A stretch of DNA of 64,000 nt from Clostridiaceae bacterium (GCA_019391515.1 JAHXQP010000030.1:186001-250000); one strand, 5' to 3'. Shown: positions 1-9,216, counted from the first letter of the stretch. The notes: generated by a model not told the origin, from the letters alone. Translations and numbers: made by a program.

Positions 1-617
1 AAATAAGTATTAAAATCTACTTCCCTAAAATCATCCAAAATAAAATGAATATTTTTTTTCTTAATTCCATCTATGAAATAAGATAATTTTTTTTCAACAG
101 ATTCATTGAAATCTCTTTTTCCTACTGGAATATTAAATTTTCCATTCCTATTAAATCGTATATGATTATTAAAAGAGTATATAGTCATTGTATAAAATAA
201 TATATCGTAATAAAAATTTTCTTCACTTCTGTTATTATAATCATCTCTTAATTTCAAATATCTTTCCTTATTATAATGGCTTAACCCTGAAGAACTAACA
301 CAATCATAATATTCATATCCATATTTAGATGAGTTTGAAAGATTATATCTTTTAATTATATAATAAATTGTATTAAAGATTTCTTCTTTGTCTCTTAACT
401 TAAAAGAGTTAAGTAATCTTATAAGGGGTTTCTCATTGTCTATACATATAATTTTATTTCCTAATACATTTATTCCAACATTACACCCTCCACAAAACAA
501 GTCTATAAAAGTCTCTGTTTCATCAGGGAACAAAGGCAATATCTGTTCTAATAATCTATATTTTCCTCCAGTATAATTTAACGGGGACTTTATAAGTTTT
601 TTATTATCTGCTATCAA
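1..617 (-). CDS. DNA adenine methyltransferase, D12 class (C-terminus cut by window edge)
   Basis: The first 205 codons of a Dam/MboI-type (D12) N6-adenine DNA methyltransferase are present. The N-terminus reads SPLNYTGGKYRLLEQILPLF followed by TFIDLFCGGCNVG, the family's SAM-binding motif I; the catalytic (D/N)PPY motif would lie beyond the edge. I chose a TTG start at 617 because GGAAGGAG sits 7 bases upstream and the downstream frame is conserved from there. The gene starts 14 bases after the stop of another D12 methyltransferase, so the two are co-transcribed. Tandem adenine methylases are typical of restriction-modification systems with asymmetric sites. That role is inference, because the nuclease is not visible. 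Confidence 0.85.
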   Translation of the reverse strand, partial: MIADNKKLIKSPLNYTGGKYRLLEQILPLFPDETETFIDLFCGGCNVGINVLGNKIICIDNEKPLIRLLNSFKLRDKEEIFNTIYYIIKRYNLSNSSKYGYEYYDCVSSSGLSHYNKERYLKLRDDYNNRSEENFYYDILFYTMTIYSFNNHIRFNRNGKFNIPVGKRDFNESVEKKLSYFIDGIKKKNIHFILDDFREVDFNTY

Positions 618-631
618 AAAAATCTCCTTCC

Positions 632-1645
632 CTATCTACATTTACATAAAAATAATCTTTCTTTATAATTCATAGCTTCAGATTTACCTGTAGTAAACTG
701 TCTATAATCTGTATAAAATATTTTTACTTCTCCTCTTTTTTCTAAACTCTCTACTATTTCTTCATCATTTATCTTCGCATTAGATCTCCCATGTCCTTTT
801 TTACCCATATTACTGTAAGAAACTAAAATATACTTAGAATCAATATTTTGTATTAAATCATCAAATACCTTGGGAGCTTTTACGGTACAATAGTCACTTT
901 TTATATCACTTCTATCTATCATTTTTTTAGATACTCCTACTAACTTAGGTTTTTTCCATGTAACTATATTTTCAAGAAGATGATAAGAATCTGAGTATTG
1001 CCTAGAATTATAAGGGGTGTCTATATATACAATATCAGAATAAATTTTTCTTACCAACTTGTTTGCATCTTCATTGTATATTTCATTATTCTTATTATAA
1101 TCATCCTTTATAAAGGGGATTTTTAATCTTAAAGATTGAACATTGTCCAAGTTTTTTCTATATGCATCATAATGACCACATGTATTAGCTACTTTATCTA
1201 TTGCATATATTAAAGATGTTATTAATATAGCCTTTTCTCTAAAAGTTAACATTGAAGAGATACTTTCTATTTCATCTCTTATGGCTCCAATTTTTCTGGC
1301 ATTTTCCATTGTAAAATATCTATTTCCAAAGTTTATGGAAATATAGTTTTCCTTTGTTGCCTTTATATTATTAAATTCGCATATTATTTGTCTTATTTTA
1401 TTTTTATTATACTCACCATTGCTAAACCAAGTAATATATGAAAGGTAATTGGAATACAGAATATCATTTATTATAATCTTATTTTCTCGACTATTGAAAG
1501 CATTAGCTACAACTCCCGTTCCTCCAAAAATATCACTAAATATGTTATAACTACTACATTCCTTATCTATTACTCTTCTAATTAGGGGTATTAGTCTATA
1601 TTTACTTCCTAAGTATCTTCTATTATTTATATGAAAGTTTTCCAA
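632..1645 (-). CDS. D12-class adenine-specific DNA methyltransferase
   Basis: This 337-residue protein transfers a methyl group from SAM to adenine N6 in DNA. It shows RRYLGSKYRLIPLI near the N-terminus, the SAM motif SDIFGGTGVVANAF around residues 37-50, and the catalytic motif as IDTPYNSRQY (DTPY instead of DPPY) around residue 210. The start is TTG at 1645 with AAAGGGG about 10 bases upstream. It is first in an operon with a second D12 methylase. The DTPY-NSRQY form resembles M.FokI-like type IIS methylases, but the recognition sequence cannot be read from the protein. A cognate endonuclease would be expected to the left of the window. Confidence 0.88.
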   Translation of the reverse strand: MENFHINNRRYLGSKYRLIPLIRRVIDKECSSYNIFSDIFGGTGVVANAFNSRENKIIINDILYSNYLSYITWFSNGEYNKNKIRQIICEFNNIKATKENYISINFGNRYFTMENARKIGAIRDEIESISSMLTFREKAILITSLIYAIDKVANTCGHYDAYRKNLDNVQSLRLKIPFIKDDYNKNNEIYNEDANKLVRKIYSDIVYIDTPYNSRQYSDSYHLLENIVTWKKPKLVGVSKKMIDRSDIKSDYCTVKAPKVFDDLIQNIDSKYILVSYSNMGKKGHGRSNAKINDEEIVESLEKRGEVKIFYTDYRQFTTGKSEAMNYKERLFLCKCR

Positions 1646-1857
1646 TATTTCTTTTCCCCTTTCGAAGCTATTAATATACCTACTTTTATTTTATATTATC
1701 ATATTTATAATGCTAAATGAAGACTACTATACTTATAATAATATTTATATGTTAATTTAAGTATTTATCATAAGTATATAGAATAGAAATAGTAAGAATA
1801 GATTTATTATGATATAATAAAAAAAATAAAATTCTATATATTTTATAGGAGGTAGAA

Positions 1858-3198
1858 ATGAAAACTAAAAATAAACTCTCCTTTTTAACCCAGTTATTTT
1901 ACGGATTGGGTGTTAGCTACGCTATAATTGATCAGATATTCGTTCAATGGGTTGTATACTTCTACTTACCACCATCAAGTTCTGGACTTAAACCCTTAAT
2001 AGCTCCAGCATATATTGCATTAGCCCTTATCATATCTAGATTTGTAGACATGATCTTTGACCCCTTAGTTGGATATGCTTCTGATAATTTTCACTCTAAA
2101 TGGGGAAGAAGGATTCCTTTTATTGCTTTTGGTTCAATTCCATTAGTATTATGTACTATAGCTCTTTTTTATCCACCAAATAATATACCCATACCATTGT
2201 ATTTATCGGTTATGAGTTCTCTATTTTTTATATTTTATACCATAGTGGGAGCACCTTACAATGCTCTTATACCAGAACTATCTCAATCTTATGAGGACAG
2301 GCTAAACTTATCCACTTGGCAGTCTATTTTTAGACTTATATATTCTGCTATTGCTATGATTATACCTGGATTTTTGATAAAATACTTTGGTACCAATAGT
2401 GTAACACAAGGAATTCAAAGGATGGTTATTTCACTTAGTCTTTTTGGCCTATTTGGAATGTTGTTACTTGTTTTTACTATAAAAGAAAAGAACTACTCTA
2501 AAGCTAAACCTATAAAAATAAACTTTAAAGAAAGTATCAATGTTATTTTCAAAGATAAATCTTTTTTATTATATCTTTTAGGATTATTATTCTTTTTTAT
2601 AGGTTTTAACACTATTAGAACAGTGTTAAATTATTATATTGAAGATATTATGAAGTTAGGGAAAGAATATATCACTATTATTTCTGCTATATTTTTCGGA
2701 ACAGCTGCCCTTTCTTTTTATCCTGTTAATAGAATATCTAGAAAGTTAGGATATAGAAAAATTATGCTAATTTCTCTTGTAGCTTTAACTATTTCATCTT
2801 TAATGCTATTTCAGTTAGGAAAAACAATCCCTAGTAATTGGGGCATATTTATATTTGCCATAATAGGAGTTTTTATAGCTGGAAGTGCATTTATTTTTCC
2901 ACCTGCTATGCTAAGTGAAATCGTTACTAACTCCAATAAAGAAAATACCACCCAATTGGAAGGTTTCTATTTTGGTATTCAAGGGTTTTTTCTTAAATTA
3001 GCTTTCTTAGTATCTGCGGGCTTTGTACCTATTTTATTAACTTTGAATAAAAATATAAATGTTTTCCAAAACATCATAAAGGGCAATAATGTGGTACAAT
3101 TAGAAGGTATATATTCTACTACTTTATTAGCAACTTTCTCTTTTATAATATCTTTTATATTTTATTATCTATATCCAGAAAAAATTATAAAAGACTAG
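1858..3198 (+). CDS. GPH-family (MelB-like) sugar:cation symporter
   Basis: A 446-residue membrane protein with about 12 hydrophobic segments. It carries the GPH/MFS loop signature DMIFDPLVGYASDNFHSKWGRR (residues 64-85) and a YNALIPELSQSYEDR stretch typical of MelB/XynB-like symporters, which import oligosaccharides or glycosides with Na+ or H+. AGGAGG lies 6 bases before the ATG. There is no adjacent glycosidase or regulator, so the substrate is unknown. It stands alone between a divergent methylase operon and ddl, with no clear terminator after it. Confidence 0.85.
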   Translation: MKTKNKLSFLTQLFYGLGVSYAIIDQIFVQWVVYFYLPPSSSGLKPLIAPAYIALALIISRFVDMIFDPLVGYASDNFHSKWGRRIPFIAFGSIPLVLCTIALFYPPNNIPIPLYLSVMSSLFFIFYTIVGAPYNALIPELSQSYEDRLNLSTWQSIFRLIYSAIAMIIPGFLIKYFGTNSVTQGIQRMVISLSLFGLFGMLLLVFTIKEKNYSKAKPIKINFKESINVIFKDKSFLLYLLGLLFFFIGFNTIRTVLNYYIEDIMKLGKEYITIISAIFFGTAALSFYPVNRISRKLGYRKIMLISLVALTISSLMLFQLGKTIPSNWGIFIFAIIGVFIAGSAFIFPPAMLSEIVTNSNKENTTQLEGFYFGIQGFFLKLAFLVSAGFVPILLTLNKNINVFQNIIKGNNVVQLEGIYSTTLLATFSFIISFIFYYLYPEKIIKD

Positions 3199-3272
3199 TC
3201 ACAATCTTTTTTTAGCTTATTTATAAGAAATTTACTTACCAAAAATATTTATATTATAGAATAAACTTAAAA

Positions 3273-3293
3273 TATGGTAGATATTTTACCATA
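3273..3293. promoter_or_regulatory. Inverted repeat upstream of ddl
   Basis: TATGGTA and TACCATA are separated by 7 bases, about 20 bases before the ddl start. It could be an operator or a small RNA hairpin just ahead of the ribosome site GGAGG. No known binding protein can be assigned. Confidence 0.35.
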
Positions 3294-3314
3294 AGTACAG
3301 TTAGGAGGAAAAAT

Positions 3315-4391
3315 ATGAAAACAAATATTTATGTTATTTATGGAGGAAAATCTGTTGAACACGAAGTATCTTTAAAAAGTGCTTCTGCTGTTATAAACTC
3401 ATTAGATAAGAGCAAGTACAATATCTATCCTATATATATTACAATAGATGGTATTTGGTGTCCTTTAGGATTATTTGAAGGTAAAATAGAAAATCCAGAT
3501 GAACTAAGAAAAACAAGTTCAAGTACAGTATCTGAATCTATAGGAGATTTTTTATTAAACCAAATCAAGGATAATGAAAAAAACATTGTATTCCCTGCTC
3601 TACATGGCACTAACGGTGAAGACGGAACTATTCAAGGTCTTTTAGAATTATTAAATATTCCATATGTAGGAAATGGAGTGTTATCATCTGCAGTAGGAAT
3701 GGATAAAGTAATGATGAAGGATATTTTTGCAAAACACAATATACCACAAGTAAAATATGCTTCTATTCAAATGCCTTCTTGGAAAAAAGACAAAAACAAA
3801 ATCTATACAGAAATTGAAAAAAAATTAGATTATCCATACTATGTAAAACCAGCTAATTTAGGTTCAAGTGTCGGTATAAATAGGGCTGAAAACCGTGAAG
3901 AATTTGAAAAAGCAGTTGAGGAAGCTTTCTTGTATGATTCTAAAGTAATTATAGAAGAAGAAATAATTGCTAGAGAAATGCAAATATCTGTAGTAGGAAA
4001 TGATAATCCTAAAGCTTCTGTACCTGGAGAATTTATTATGGAAAGACCATTCTTTGATTATGAAGCTAAATATATAGATGGTAAGTTAATTCCAGTAATA
4101 CCAGCAAAATTGGAACCTGAGGTAAGTGACAAAGTACGAGAAACTGCTGTTGAAACTTTCAAAATATTAAATTGTCATGGTCTTGCAAGAGTAGATATCT
4201 TTGTTACAGATGATAATAAAATTTATGTAAATGAAGTAAATACAATGCCTGGATTTACAGCTGTAAGTATGACGCCTGTGCTATGGGGAGCTACTGATGG
4301 AACTACTTATGCCGGATTAGTTGAAATACTTATTCAATTGGCTTTTGAAAAACATGAAGAAAAAAATAATCTCTTAAATACTAGATCCTAG
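3315..4391 (+). CDS. ddl: D-alanine--D-alanine ligase
   Basis: A 358-residue ATP-grasp ligase that joins two D-alanines for the peptidoglycan stem peptide. The N-terminus has the IYVIYGGKSVEHEVSLKS motif, followed by FPALHGTNGEDGTIQG, YVKPANLGSSVGINRA in the ATP-grasp centre and VNEVNTMPGF near the C-terminus, where the Mg-binding Glu and Asn lie. The omega-loop region reads FFDYEAKY, with the tyrosine typical of D-Ala-D-Ala ligases rather than the histidine of VanA/VanB lactate ligases, so this is most likely the housekeeping enzyme. It is followed 41 bases later by murF, its pathway partner, in the same direction. Ribosome site TTAGGAGG. Confidence 0.95.
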   Translation: MKTNIYVIYGGKSVEHEVSLKSASAVINSLDKSKYNIYPIYITIDGIWCPLGLFEGKIENPDELRKTSSSTVSESIGDFLLNQIKDNEKNIVFPALHGTNGEDGTIQGLLELLNIPYVGNGVLSSAVGMDKVMMKDIFAKHNIPQVKYASIQMPSWKKDKNKIYTEIEKKLDYPYYVKPANLGSSVGINRAENREEFEKAVEEAFLYDSKVIIEEEIIAREMQISVVGNDNPKASVPGEFIMERPFFDYEAKYIDGKLIPVIPAKLEPEVSDKVRETAVETFKILNCHGLARVDIFVTDDNKIYVNEVNTMPGFTAVSMTPVLWGATDGTTYAGLVEILIQLAFEKHEEKNNLLNTRS

Positions 4392-4440
4392 AAAGGAGGA
4401 AATAGAATTTGCTATGGCAAGTTCTGTAAAAAATGATTAA
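4392..4440 (+). other. Mini-ORFs between ddl and murF (possible leader or frameshift)
   Basis: A strong AAAGGAGG at 4392-4399 is 33 bases from the murF ATG, too far to serve it directly. At a useful distance it serves instead TTG at 4409 (6 codons, stop TAA at 4427-4429, in the murF frame) or ATG at 4414 (8 codons, stop at 4440, overlapping the murF start). Either could couple murF translation. Alternatively, a one-base error in the A run at 4428-4433 would join ATG 4414 to murF and give murF a normal start. Confidence 0.4.
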
Positions 4441-5836
4441 AAGAAATTTAAAAGAAATTGAACAAATGATTAAAAATTCTAAGCTCAATAAAGAATCTGA
4501 AGATATTATTATCAACGGAGTTTCTACTGATTCCAGAAATATAAGCTCTGGTCAACTATTTATTCCTATAAAAGGTGATAAATTTAATGGCCATAATTTC
4601 ATATTAGATGCCATTAAAGGTGGAGCAACAGCTGCTTTGTGGAATAAGAATGAACCAATTCCAACAGATATGAATTTACCTTTAATTATAGTTGAAGATA
4701 CTTTAACAGCTATTCAAGATTTAGCAAGATCCTATGCTAGTCAATTAGGTATGAAAATAGTTGGAATAACAGGGAGTAATGGAAAAACATCTACAAAAGA
4801 TTTATTAGCTGGCATTTTAAGTACTAAATATAAGACTGGAAAAACCATGGGAAACTTAAACAACCATCTAGGAGTTCCCTTGACTATCTTAAGTTTTGAA
4901 GAAGACACAGAAATAGCTGTAATTGAAATGGGAATATCTGAATTTGGGGAAGCAGATTTACTTTCATCTATTGCAAATCCAGATGTAGCTATTATTACAA
5001 ATATTGGTGAAGCTCATTTAGAAACACTATATACTCGAGAAAATATAGCTAAAGCAAAACTCGAAATTATAAATCATCTAAATCCAGAAGGATTATTTAT
5101 ATACCCTGGAGATGAACCACTGCTTAAAAATAAAATAGAAAAATTAAATTCTAAATTTAATGTAGAAACATTTGGACAAGAATCCTATAATACTTATTGT
5201 CCTAAATTAATAAATGTTGGAGAAAGTGGAGTATCTTTTAAACTAAATGAATCTAGTCCTCATATCTTTAATCTAGGACTGTTGGGGAAACATCAAGTAT
5301 ACAATGCTACAACCGCTATAGCAGCAGCTAAATATTTTGATATATCTTTTGAAAATATACAAGAAGGTCTTAAAAAAGCAAATATTACAGGAATGAGAAA
5401 TCATCTTATTCATGCTAAAAAGTGTACTATATTAGACGATTCATATAAGTCTAATCCAGCAAGTGTTTTAGCAGCATTAGATGCTTTGTATTCGCTTGAT
5501 AAATACAATAGAAAAATTGTTGTTCTTGGAGATATGCTAGGCCTAGGAGATGAGGAAATCTCCATGCATAGAGATATTGGCAAAAAAATAGATCCTAGTC
5601 AGATAGACTACCTATTTACTATTGGTCCCCTTGCTAAACATATTGCTGAAGGAACTAATCCTATGATTCCAAGAAACAATATTAAATCATATATGGATAA
5701 GAAAGAATTAATCAATGATTTAAATAAAGTAGTAACTGAAGATTCCGTGGTACTAGTTAAAGCTTCTAGAGACCTACATTTAGAAGATGTAGTAAAAGCA
5801 CTAAAAGATGATGATTCACCATCAAAAGCTATATAA
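4433..5836 (+). CDS. murF: UDP-N-acetylmuramoyl-tripeptide--D-alanyl-D-alanine ligase
   Basis: A 467-residue Mur ligase that adds the D-Ala-D-Ala dipeptide, the product of the upstream ddl gene, to UDP-MurNAc-tripeptide in the cytoplasm. The N-terminal substrate domain shows VSTDSRNISSGQLFIPIKGD. The ATP loop is GITGSNGKTSTKD around residue 113, followed by GNLNNHLGVPLTIL and the MGISEFGEADLLSSIANPD stretch. The C-terminal domain contains DDSYKSNPASVLAALD and VLGDMLGLG. The annotated ATG has no ribosome site of its own; AAAGGAGG is about 33 bases upstream, see the preceding mini-ORFs. An intrinsic terminator follows directly. Confidence 0.95.
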   Translation: MIKRNLKEIEQMIKNSKLNKESEDIIINGVSTDSRNISSGQLFIPIKGDKFNGHNFILDAIKGGATAALWNKNEPIPTDMNLPLIIVEDTLTAIQDLARSYASQLGMKIVGITGSNGKTSTKDLLAGILSTKYKTGKTMGNLNNHLGVPLTILSFEEDTEIAVIEMGISEFGEADLLSSIANPDVAIITNIGEAHLETLYTRENIAKAKLEIINHLNPEGLFIYPGDEPLLKNKIEKLNSKFNVETFGQESYNTYCPKLINVGESGVSFKLNESSPHIFNLGLLGKHQVYNATTAIAAAKYFDISFENIQEGLKKANITGMRNHLIHAKKCTILDDSYKSNPASVLAALDALYSLDKYNRKIVVLGDMLGLGDEEISMHRDIGKKIDPSQIDYLFTIGPLAKHIAEGTNPMIPRNNIKSYMDKKELINDLNKVVTEDSVVLVKASRDLHLEDVVKALKDDDSPSKAI

Positions 5837-5885
5837 AAAAGGTGTTGTTTGAAATGATCCAATCATTTTGAACAACACCTTTTTA
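5836..5885 (+). terminator. Intrinsic terminator after murF
   Basis: AAAAAGGTGTTGTT pairs with AACAACACCTTTTT, with a second short stem ATGAT/ATCAT inside the loop, and a T run follows. It begins at the murF stop codon. Confidence 0.9.
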
Positions 5886-5952
5886 ATAAATTAGAATATA
5901 ATATATAATATTTATTTTTGTCATTTTCATAGTCTGTCTCCTAAAATTATAT

Positions 5953-6339
5953 TTACCTTATAGATTTTAATCTAGCTATATCTTGCCAATTTTTTGCTGT
6001 TATTTGTTCAACATTGTTAAAGTTATCCTTCATTTCTTCAATCTCTTTACTTATCTCCAAATATCTATCGGCATTATTGGCTTCTATATTATCTAATTTA
6101 TCATTGACTTTATCCACTTTATCTTCAAGTTTTCTAATGGATTCTGTGTTCCTATCTACTTTATCTTCAAGTTTACTAATAGATTCTGTGTTCTTATTAA
6201 TAGATTTTCTATTTTCTCGAATCTCATCCTTTAACTCTGTTCTAACTCCTCGGATTTCATCCTTTAATTCCGTTTTGGTAGTTTGTAGTTCTAAGTATAA
6301 CTTTTCTAATAAAGAATATATCTTTTCTTCGTTATTCAA
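5953..6339 (-). CDS. Small coiled-coil protein with internal repeats
   Basis: A 128-residue hydrophilic, highly charged protein with no signal peptide or membrane segment. Heptad-like Leu/Ile/Val spacing runs through most of its length, so it should form a long coiled coil. It contains two copies of TELKDEIR (residues about 21-38) and two copies of a 14-residue unit NTESI(S/R)KLEDKVD(R/K) (residues about 50-78). The DNA of the second repeat is a near-perfect 42-bp tandem duplication, so it may be recent. The start is TTG with AGGAGG 8 bases upstream. The function is unknown; it resembles generic DUF-type coiled-coil proteins of Firmicutes. Confidence 0.7.
   Translation of the reverse strand: MNNEEKIYSLLEKLYLELQTTKTELKDEIRGVRTELKDEIRENRKSINKNTESISKLEDKVDRNTESIRKLEDKVDKVNDKLDNIEANNADRYLEISKEIEEMKDNFNNVEQITAKNWQDIARLKSIR
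6116..6199 (-). repeat. 42-bp tandem duplication inside the coiled-coil gene
   Basis: Two adjacent 42-bp units starting at 6116 and 6158 differ at only a few bases. They encode the two 14-residue repeats of the coiled coil. The reading frame is preserved. Confidence 0.8.
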
Positions 6340-6478
6340 TTATTCCACCTCCTAATACTTTATTTTTCTATTCTTACATGAATGTATTATATCACAAAAT
6401 TATTAAATATTATAAAAGTAAATACACCTATAGAAATAGATAATATTAAATTATAATAAAAATCATCACCCAATATTA

Positions 6479-6526
6479 AACTAGGGCAAATAAGAAATTA
6501 CTAACAATTTCTTATTTGCCCTAGTT
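6479..6526 (-). terminator. Hairpin terminating the TrpXYZ-like ABC operon
   Basis: A perfect 21-bp stem (6479-6499 with 6506-6526) and a 6-base loop just after the ABC ATPase gene. The T run on the minus strand is short, but the stem is strong. Confidence 0.8.
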
Positions 6527-6529
6527 ATT

Positions 6530-7315
6530 TTAACTAAAAAAGTTTCTATCATTCATATCTTTAAATAGTGACAATAGTTTTTCCTTTGTTAATCTTTCCT
6601 TTTCTTCTCCAGATAAATCTATCAATATCTCCCCTCTATGAAACATTACAATTCTATTTCCATATTTAATAGCGTGATCTATATTATGAGTTATCATTAA
6701 TGTGGTTAGATTTTTTTCTTTAACTATTTTATCAGTAATATCCATGACTATTTCAGAAGTTTTAGGATCTAATGCAGCTGTATGTTCATCTAGAAGTAGA
6801 AGCTCTGGATTCCCAAGTACTGCAATAAGCAAAGCTAAAGATTGTCTTTGCCCTCCAGATAATTGAGAAACAGGGTTATGAAGTTTGTCTTCAAGTCCTA
6901 GATCAAAAACCTCTAATAATTCTTTAAAATATTTTTCTTTTTTCTTCTCTTTAAGAAAAGAAAGCCCAAAACTATTTCCTTTATTCTTTGCTATAGACAT
7001 ATTTTCATATATGGTCATAGATGGAATAGTTCCCAAGGATGGATCCTGAAAAATTCTAGATATTTTCTTACATCTTTCAAATTCTTTTTCCCTAGTTATA
7101 TCTAATTTATCTAAAGTAATTCTGCCAGTATCAACTGGAACTTTTCCTGAAACAATATTTAAAAAAGTTGATTTTCCTGCTCCGTTACTTCCAACTACAC
7201 AAACAAAATCCCCATTATCTATATTTATATTGAAATTATCAAATACCTTATTTTCATTAATACTTCCTTTATTAAAAGTCTTTGAAATATTTTCTAGTTG
7301 AAGCATATTCATCAC
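6530..7315 (-). CDS. ABC transporter ATP-binding protein (TrpXYZ-type, COG1101)
   Basis: A 261-residue ABC ATPase that energises uptake by the permease and lipoprotein encoded just upstream. Walker A is GSNGAGKST (residue about 44), the signature is LSGGQRQSLALL, Walker B is LLLLDEHTAALDP and the switch is TLMITHNI. The DEHTAALDPKTSE form is characteristic of the COG1101 family, which pairs with COG4120 permeases and COG2984 binding proteins, as here. These sets are predicted to import tryptophan, tyrosine or related compounds. It starts 7 bases after the permease stop and is the last gene of the operon before a strong hairpin. Confidence 0.88.
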   Translation of the reverse strand: MMNMLQLENISKTFNKGSINENKVFDNFNINIDNGDFVCVVGSNGAGKSTFLNIVSGKVPVDTGRITLDKLDITREKEFERCKKISRIFQDPSLGTIPSMTIYENMSIAKNKGNSFGLSFLKEKKKEKYFKELLEVFDLGLEDKLHNPVSQLSGGQRQSLALLIAVLGNPELLLLDEHTAALDPKTSEIVMDITDKIVKEKNLTTLMITHNIDHAIKYGNRIVMFHRGEILIDLSGEEKERLTKEKLLSLFKDMNDRNFFS

Positions 7316-7322
7316 CTATCCA

Positions 7323-8222
7323 TTAACTTATTTTAGATTGAAAAATACCTTGTAACCCTCTTTTAAGCTTAAATGACTTCTTTAATGAAATGGATTCATT
7401 ACCAAAAGTAAGAGCAATTACTACAATAATAGCACTAATAAGCTTTAAATCACTTGGGTTAAAACCTAATTTTAAACTTAAAGCTATACTTGTTCTATAT
7501 AAAAAAGTACCTATTATACATAGAACACTAGCATTTAAAAAATGTATATTTCTAAATATAGAATAGGCGAGAACTATTGAAGCAAGACCCATAACTACAG
7601 TTCCAGTTCCCATATTTATATCACTAAAACCTTGATACTGGGCTAATATACCACCAGATAAAGCTATCATTCCATTAGATATTGAAAGGGCTAATATCTT
7701 GATTTTTCCTGTATCCAATCCTAAAGATATAATCATATTTTCATTATCCCCAGTGCCTTTCATCACATATCCTAATTTTGTTTTAAAAAATAATGTAAAT
7801 AATACTGCAGATAAAATTAATATAATAAGATTTATAATCATAATATTTCCATTTGAAAATATAGTTTCGTAATTAAAAAGGGATACATTTGAAACCCCCA
7901 TTATCCTAAGGTTTATAGAATATAACCCTACCATAACTAAAATACCAGAAAGAATATCCTTTATTTTTAGCTTCACATTTAAAAATCCAGTTATAGCTCC
8001 AGCCACCCCTCCTGCTAACATTGCAATTACCAGGGAAATATATGGATTTACTCCTTTTATTATTAGTGCAGCAGATACACTGGCTCCCAATGTAAAACTA
8101 CCATCAGCAGAAAGGTCTGGAAAGTTAAGTATCTTATAAGTTATATATACTCCCATAACCATAATGGAGAAAATAAAACTTTGTTGGAGGATGCTGAGTA
8201 AAAACCCATCCATATTATTCAC
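7323..8222 (-). CDS. ABC transporter permease (TrpXYZ-type, COG4120)
   Basis: A 299-residue integral membrane protein with about 9 hydrophobic segments. It belongs to the branched-chain amino-acid/sugar type permease fold, as shown by NFPDLSADGSFTLGA near the N-terminus and LSISNGMIALSGGILAQYQG in the middle, both typical of COG4120. It overlaps the upstream lipoprotein gene by 8 bases and is followed by the ATPase, giving the SBP-permease-ATPase order of predicted tryptophan/tyrosine importers. The substrate is inferred from family and not shown by the sequence. Confidence 0.88.
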   Translation of the reverse strand: MNNMDGFLLSILQQSFIFSIMVMGVYITYKILNFPDLSADGSFTLGASVSAALIIKGVNPYISLVIAMLAGGVAGAITGFLNVKLKIKDILSGILVMVGLYSINLRIMGVSNVSLFNYETIFSNGNIMIINLIILILSAVLFTLFFKTKLGYVMKGTGDNENMIISLGLDTGKIKILALSISNGMIALSGGILAQYQGFSDINMGTGTVVMGLASIVLAYSIFRNIHFLNASVLCIIGTFLYRTSIALSLKLGFNPSDLKLISAIIVVIALTFGNESISLKKSFKLKRGLQGIFQSKIS

Positions 8223-9216
8223 CCTCCTTTATTATATTCCCTTGCCTTAATATATCTTCTGATATATCTAGTTCAAGCTCTTTTGCTATTTTTTCATTTA
8301 TTGTTAATTGTGTTTCTTTCAACGTAGAAACAGGAATATCTTTTATGTCCTTACCTTCTAATATATTAACAGCCATAAGACCTGTTTCATATCCAAGTTT
8401 ATAGTAATCTATCCCTTCACATGCTAAAGCTCCATTTTTAACCATAGGTTCATCTACACCTATTGTACCTACTTTGTTTTCTACAGCAATTTTAGAAATA
8501 ATAGGCATACTAGAAGCTATTAAATTATCTGATGGCAGAAATAAAAAATCTATTTCTTTTATTTTTGAATTTAAAGCCGGATCTATTTCTGATGAGTTTG
8601 TAACGGGAATTTCTACTATATCTATTCCCATATTTTTAGAAATTTCCTTAGCTTTATCTACTTGAACATGAGAATTTACCTCACTTGTGTTGTAAATAAT
8701 TCCCACTTTCTTTGTGTTTGGAAAAAGTTTCTTTCCTAATTCAAGCTGCTTATCTATAGGTGCCATATCAGTAGTACCTGTTATATTTCCATCAGGATTA
8801 TCCATATCTTTTACTAATCCTGCTGAAGTAGGATCTGTAATTGCTGTAAAAAGTATTGGTGTTTCATTAGTAGATTGGAGAGCTGACTGAGCTGACTGAG
8901 TAGAGATAGCCAATATTAAATCTTTTTTTTGGGAAACAAAATTATCAGATATCGTTTTAGTCAAGGCCATATCCCCTTGAGCTAATTGAATATCAATATC
9001 AATATTTTTTCCATCTTCATAACCTTTTTCTTTTAAAGCATCAACAAAACCATCCCTTGCATTATCTAATGCGGGATGCTCCACAATTTGGCTGATTCCT
9101 ATTGAGATTATTTCTTTCGATTGGGTGGATGAACATCCACTTAAAGATAAGATTATTGCGAATAACAAAATAAAGCCTAAGCATTTACTTAGACTGGCAC
9201 ATTTTTTTCCTACCAT
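8215..9216 (-). CDS. ABC transporter substrate-binding lipoprotein (TrpX-like, COG2984)
   Basis: A 333-residue lipoprotein with a Sec signal and lipobox LSLSGC (lipidated Cys28). The mature part is a two-lobed periplasmic-binding fold of the DUF534/COG2984 type: IGISQIVEHPALDNARDGF at the start, then TAITDPTSAGLV and LFLPSDNLIASS. Family members bind tryptophan, tyrosine or similar ligands. AGGAGG lies 8 bases before the ATG. It is the first gene of the operon and is preceded by a consensus promoter and a UAG-rich leader lying directly downstream of hutP. No T-box element is seen in the roughly 115-base leader. Confidence 0.88.
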   Translation of the reverse strand: MVGKKCASLSKCLGFILLFAIILSLSGCSSTQSKEIISIGISQIVEHPALDNARDGFVDALKEKGYEDGKNIDIDIQLAQGDMALTKTISDNFVSQKKDLILAISTQSAQSALQSTNETPILFTAITDPTSAGLVKDMDNPDGNITGTTDMAPIDKQLELGKKLFPNTKKVGIIYNTSEVNSHVQVDKAKEISKNMGIDIVEIPVTNSSEIDPALNSKIKEIDFLFLPSDNLIASSMPIISKIAVENKVGTIGVDEPMVKNGALACEGIDYYKLGYETGLMAVNILEGKDIKDIPVSTLKETQLTINEKIAKELELDISEDILRQGNIIKEGE

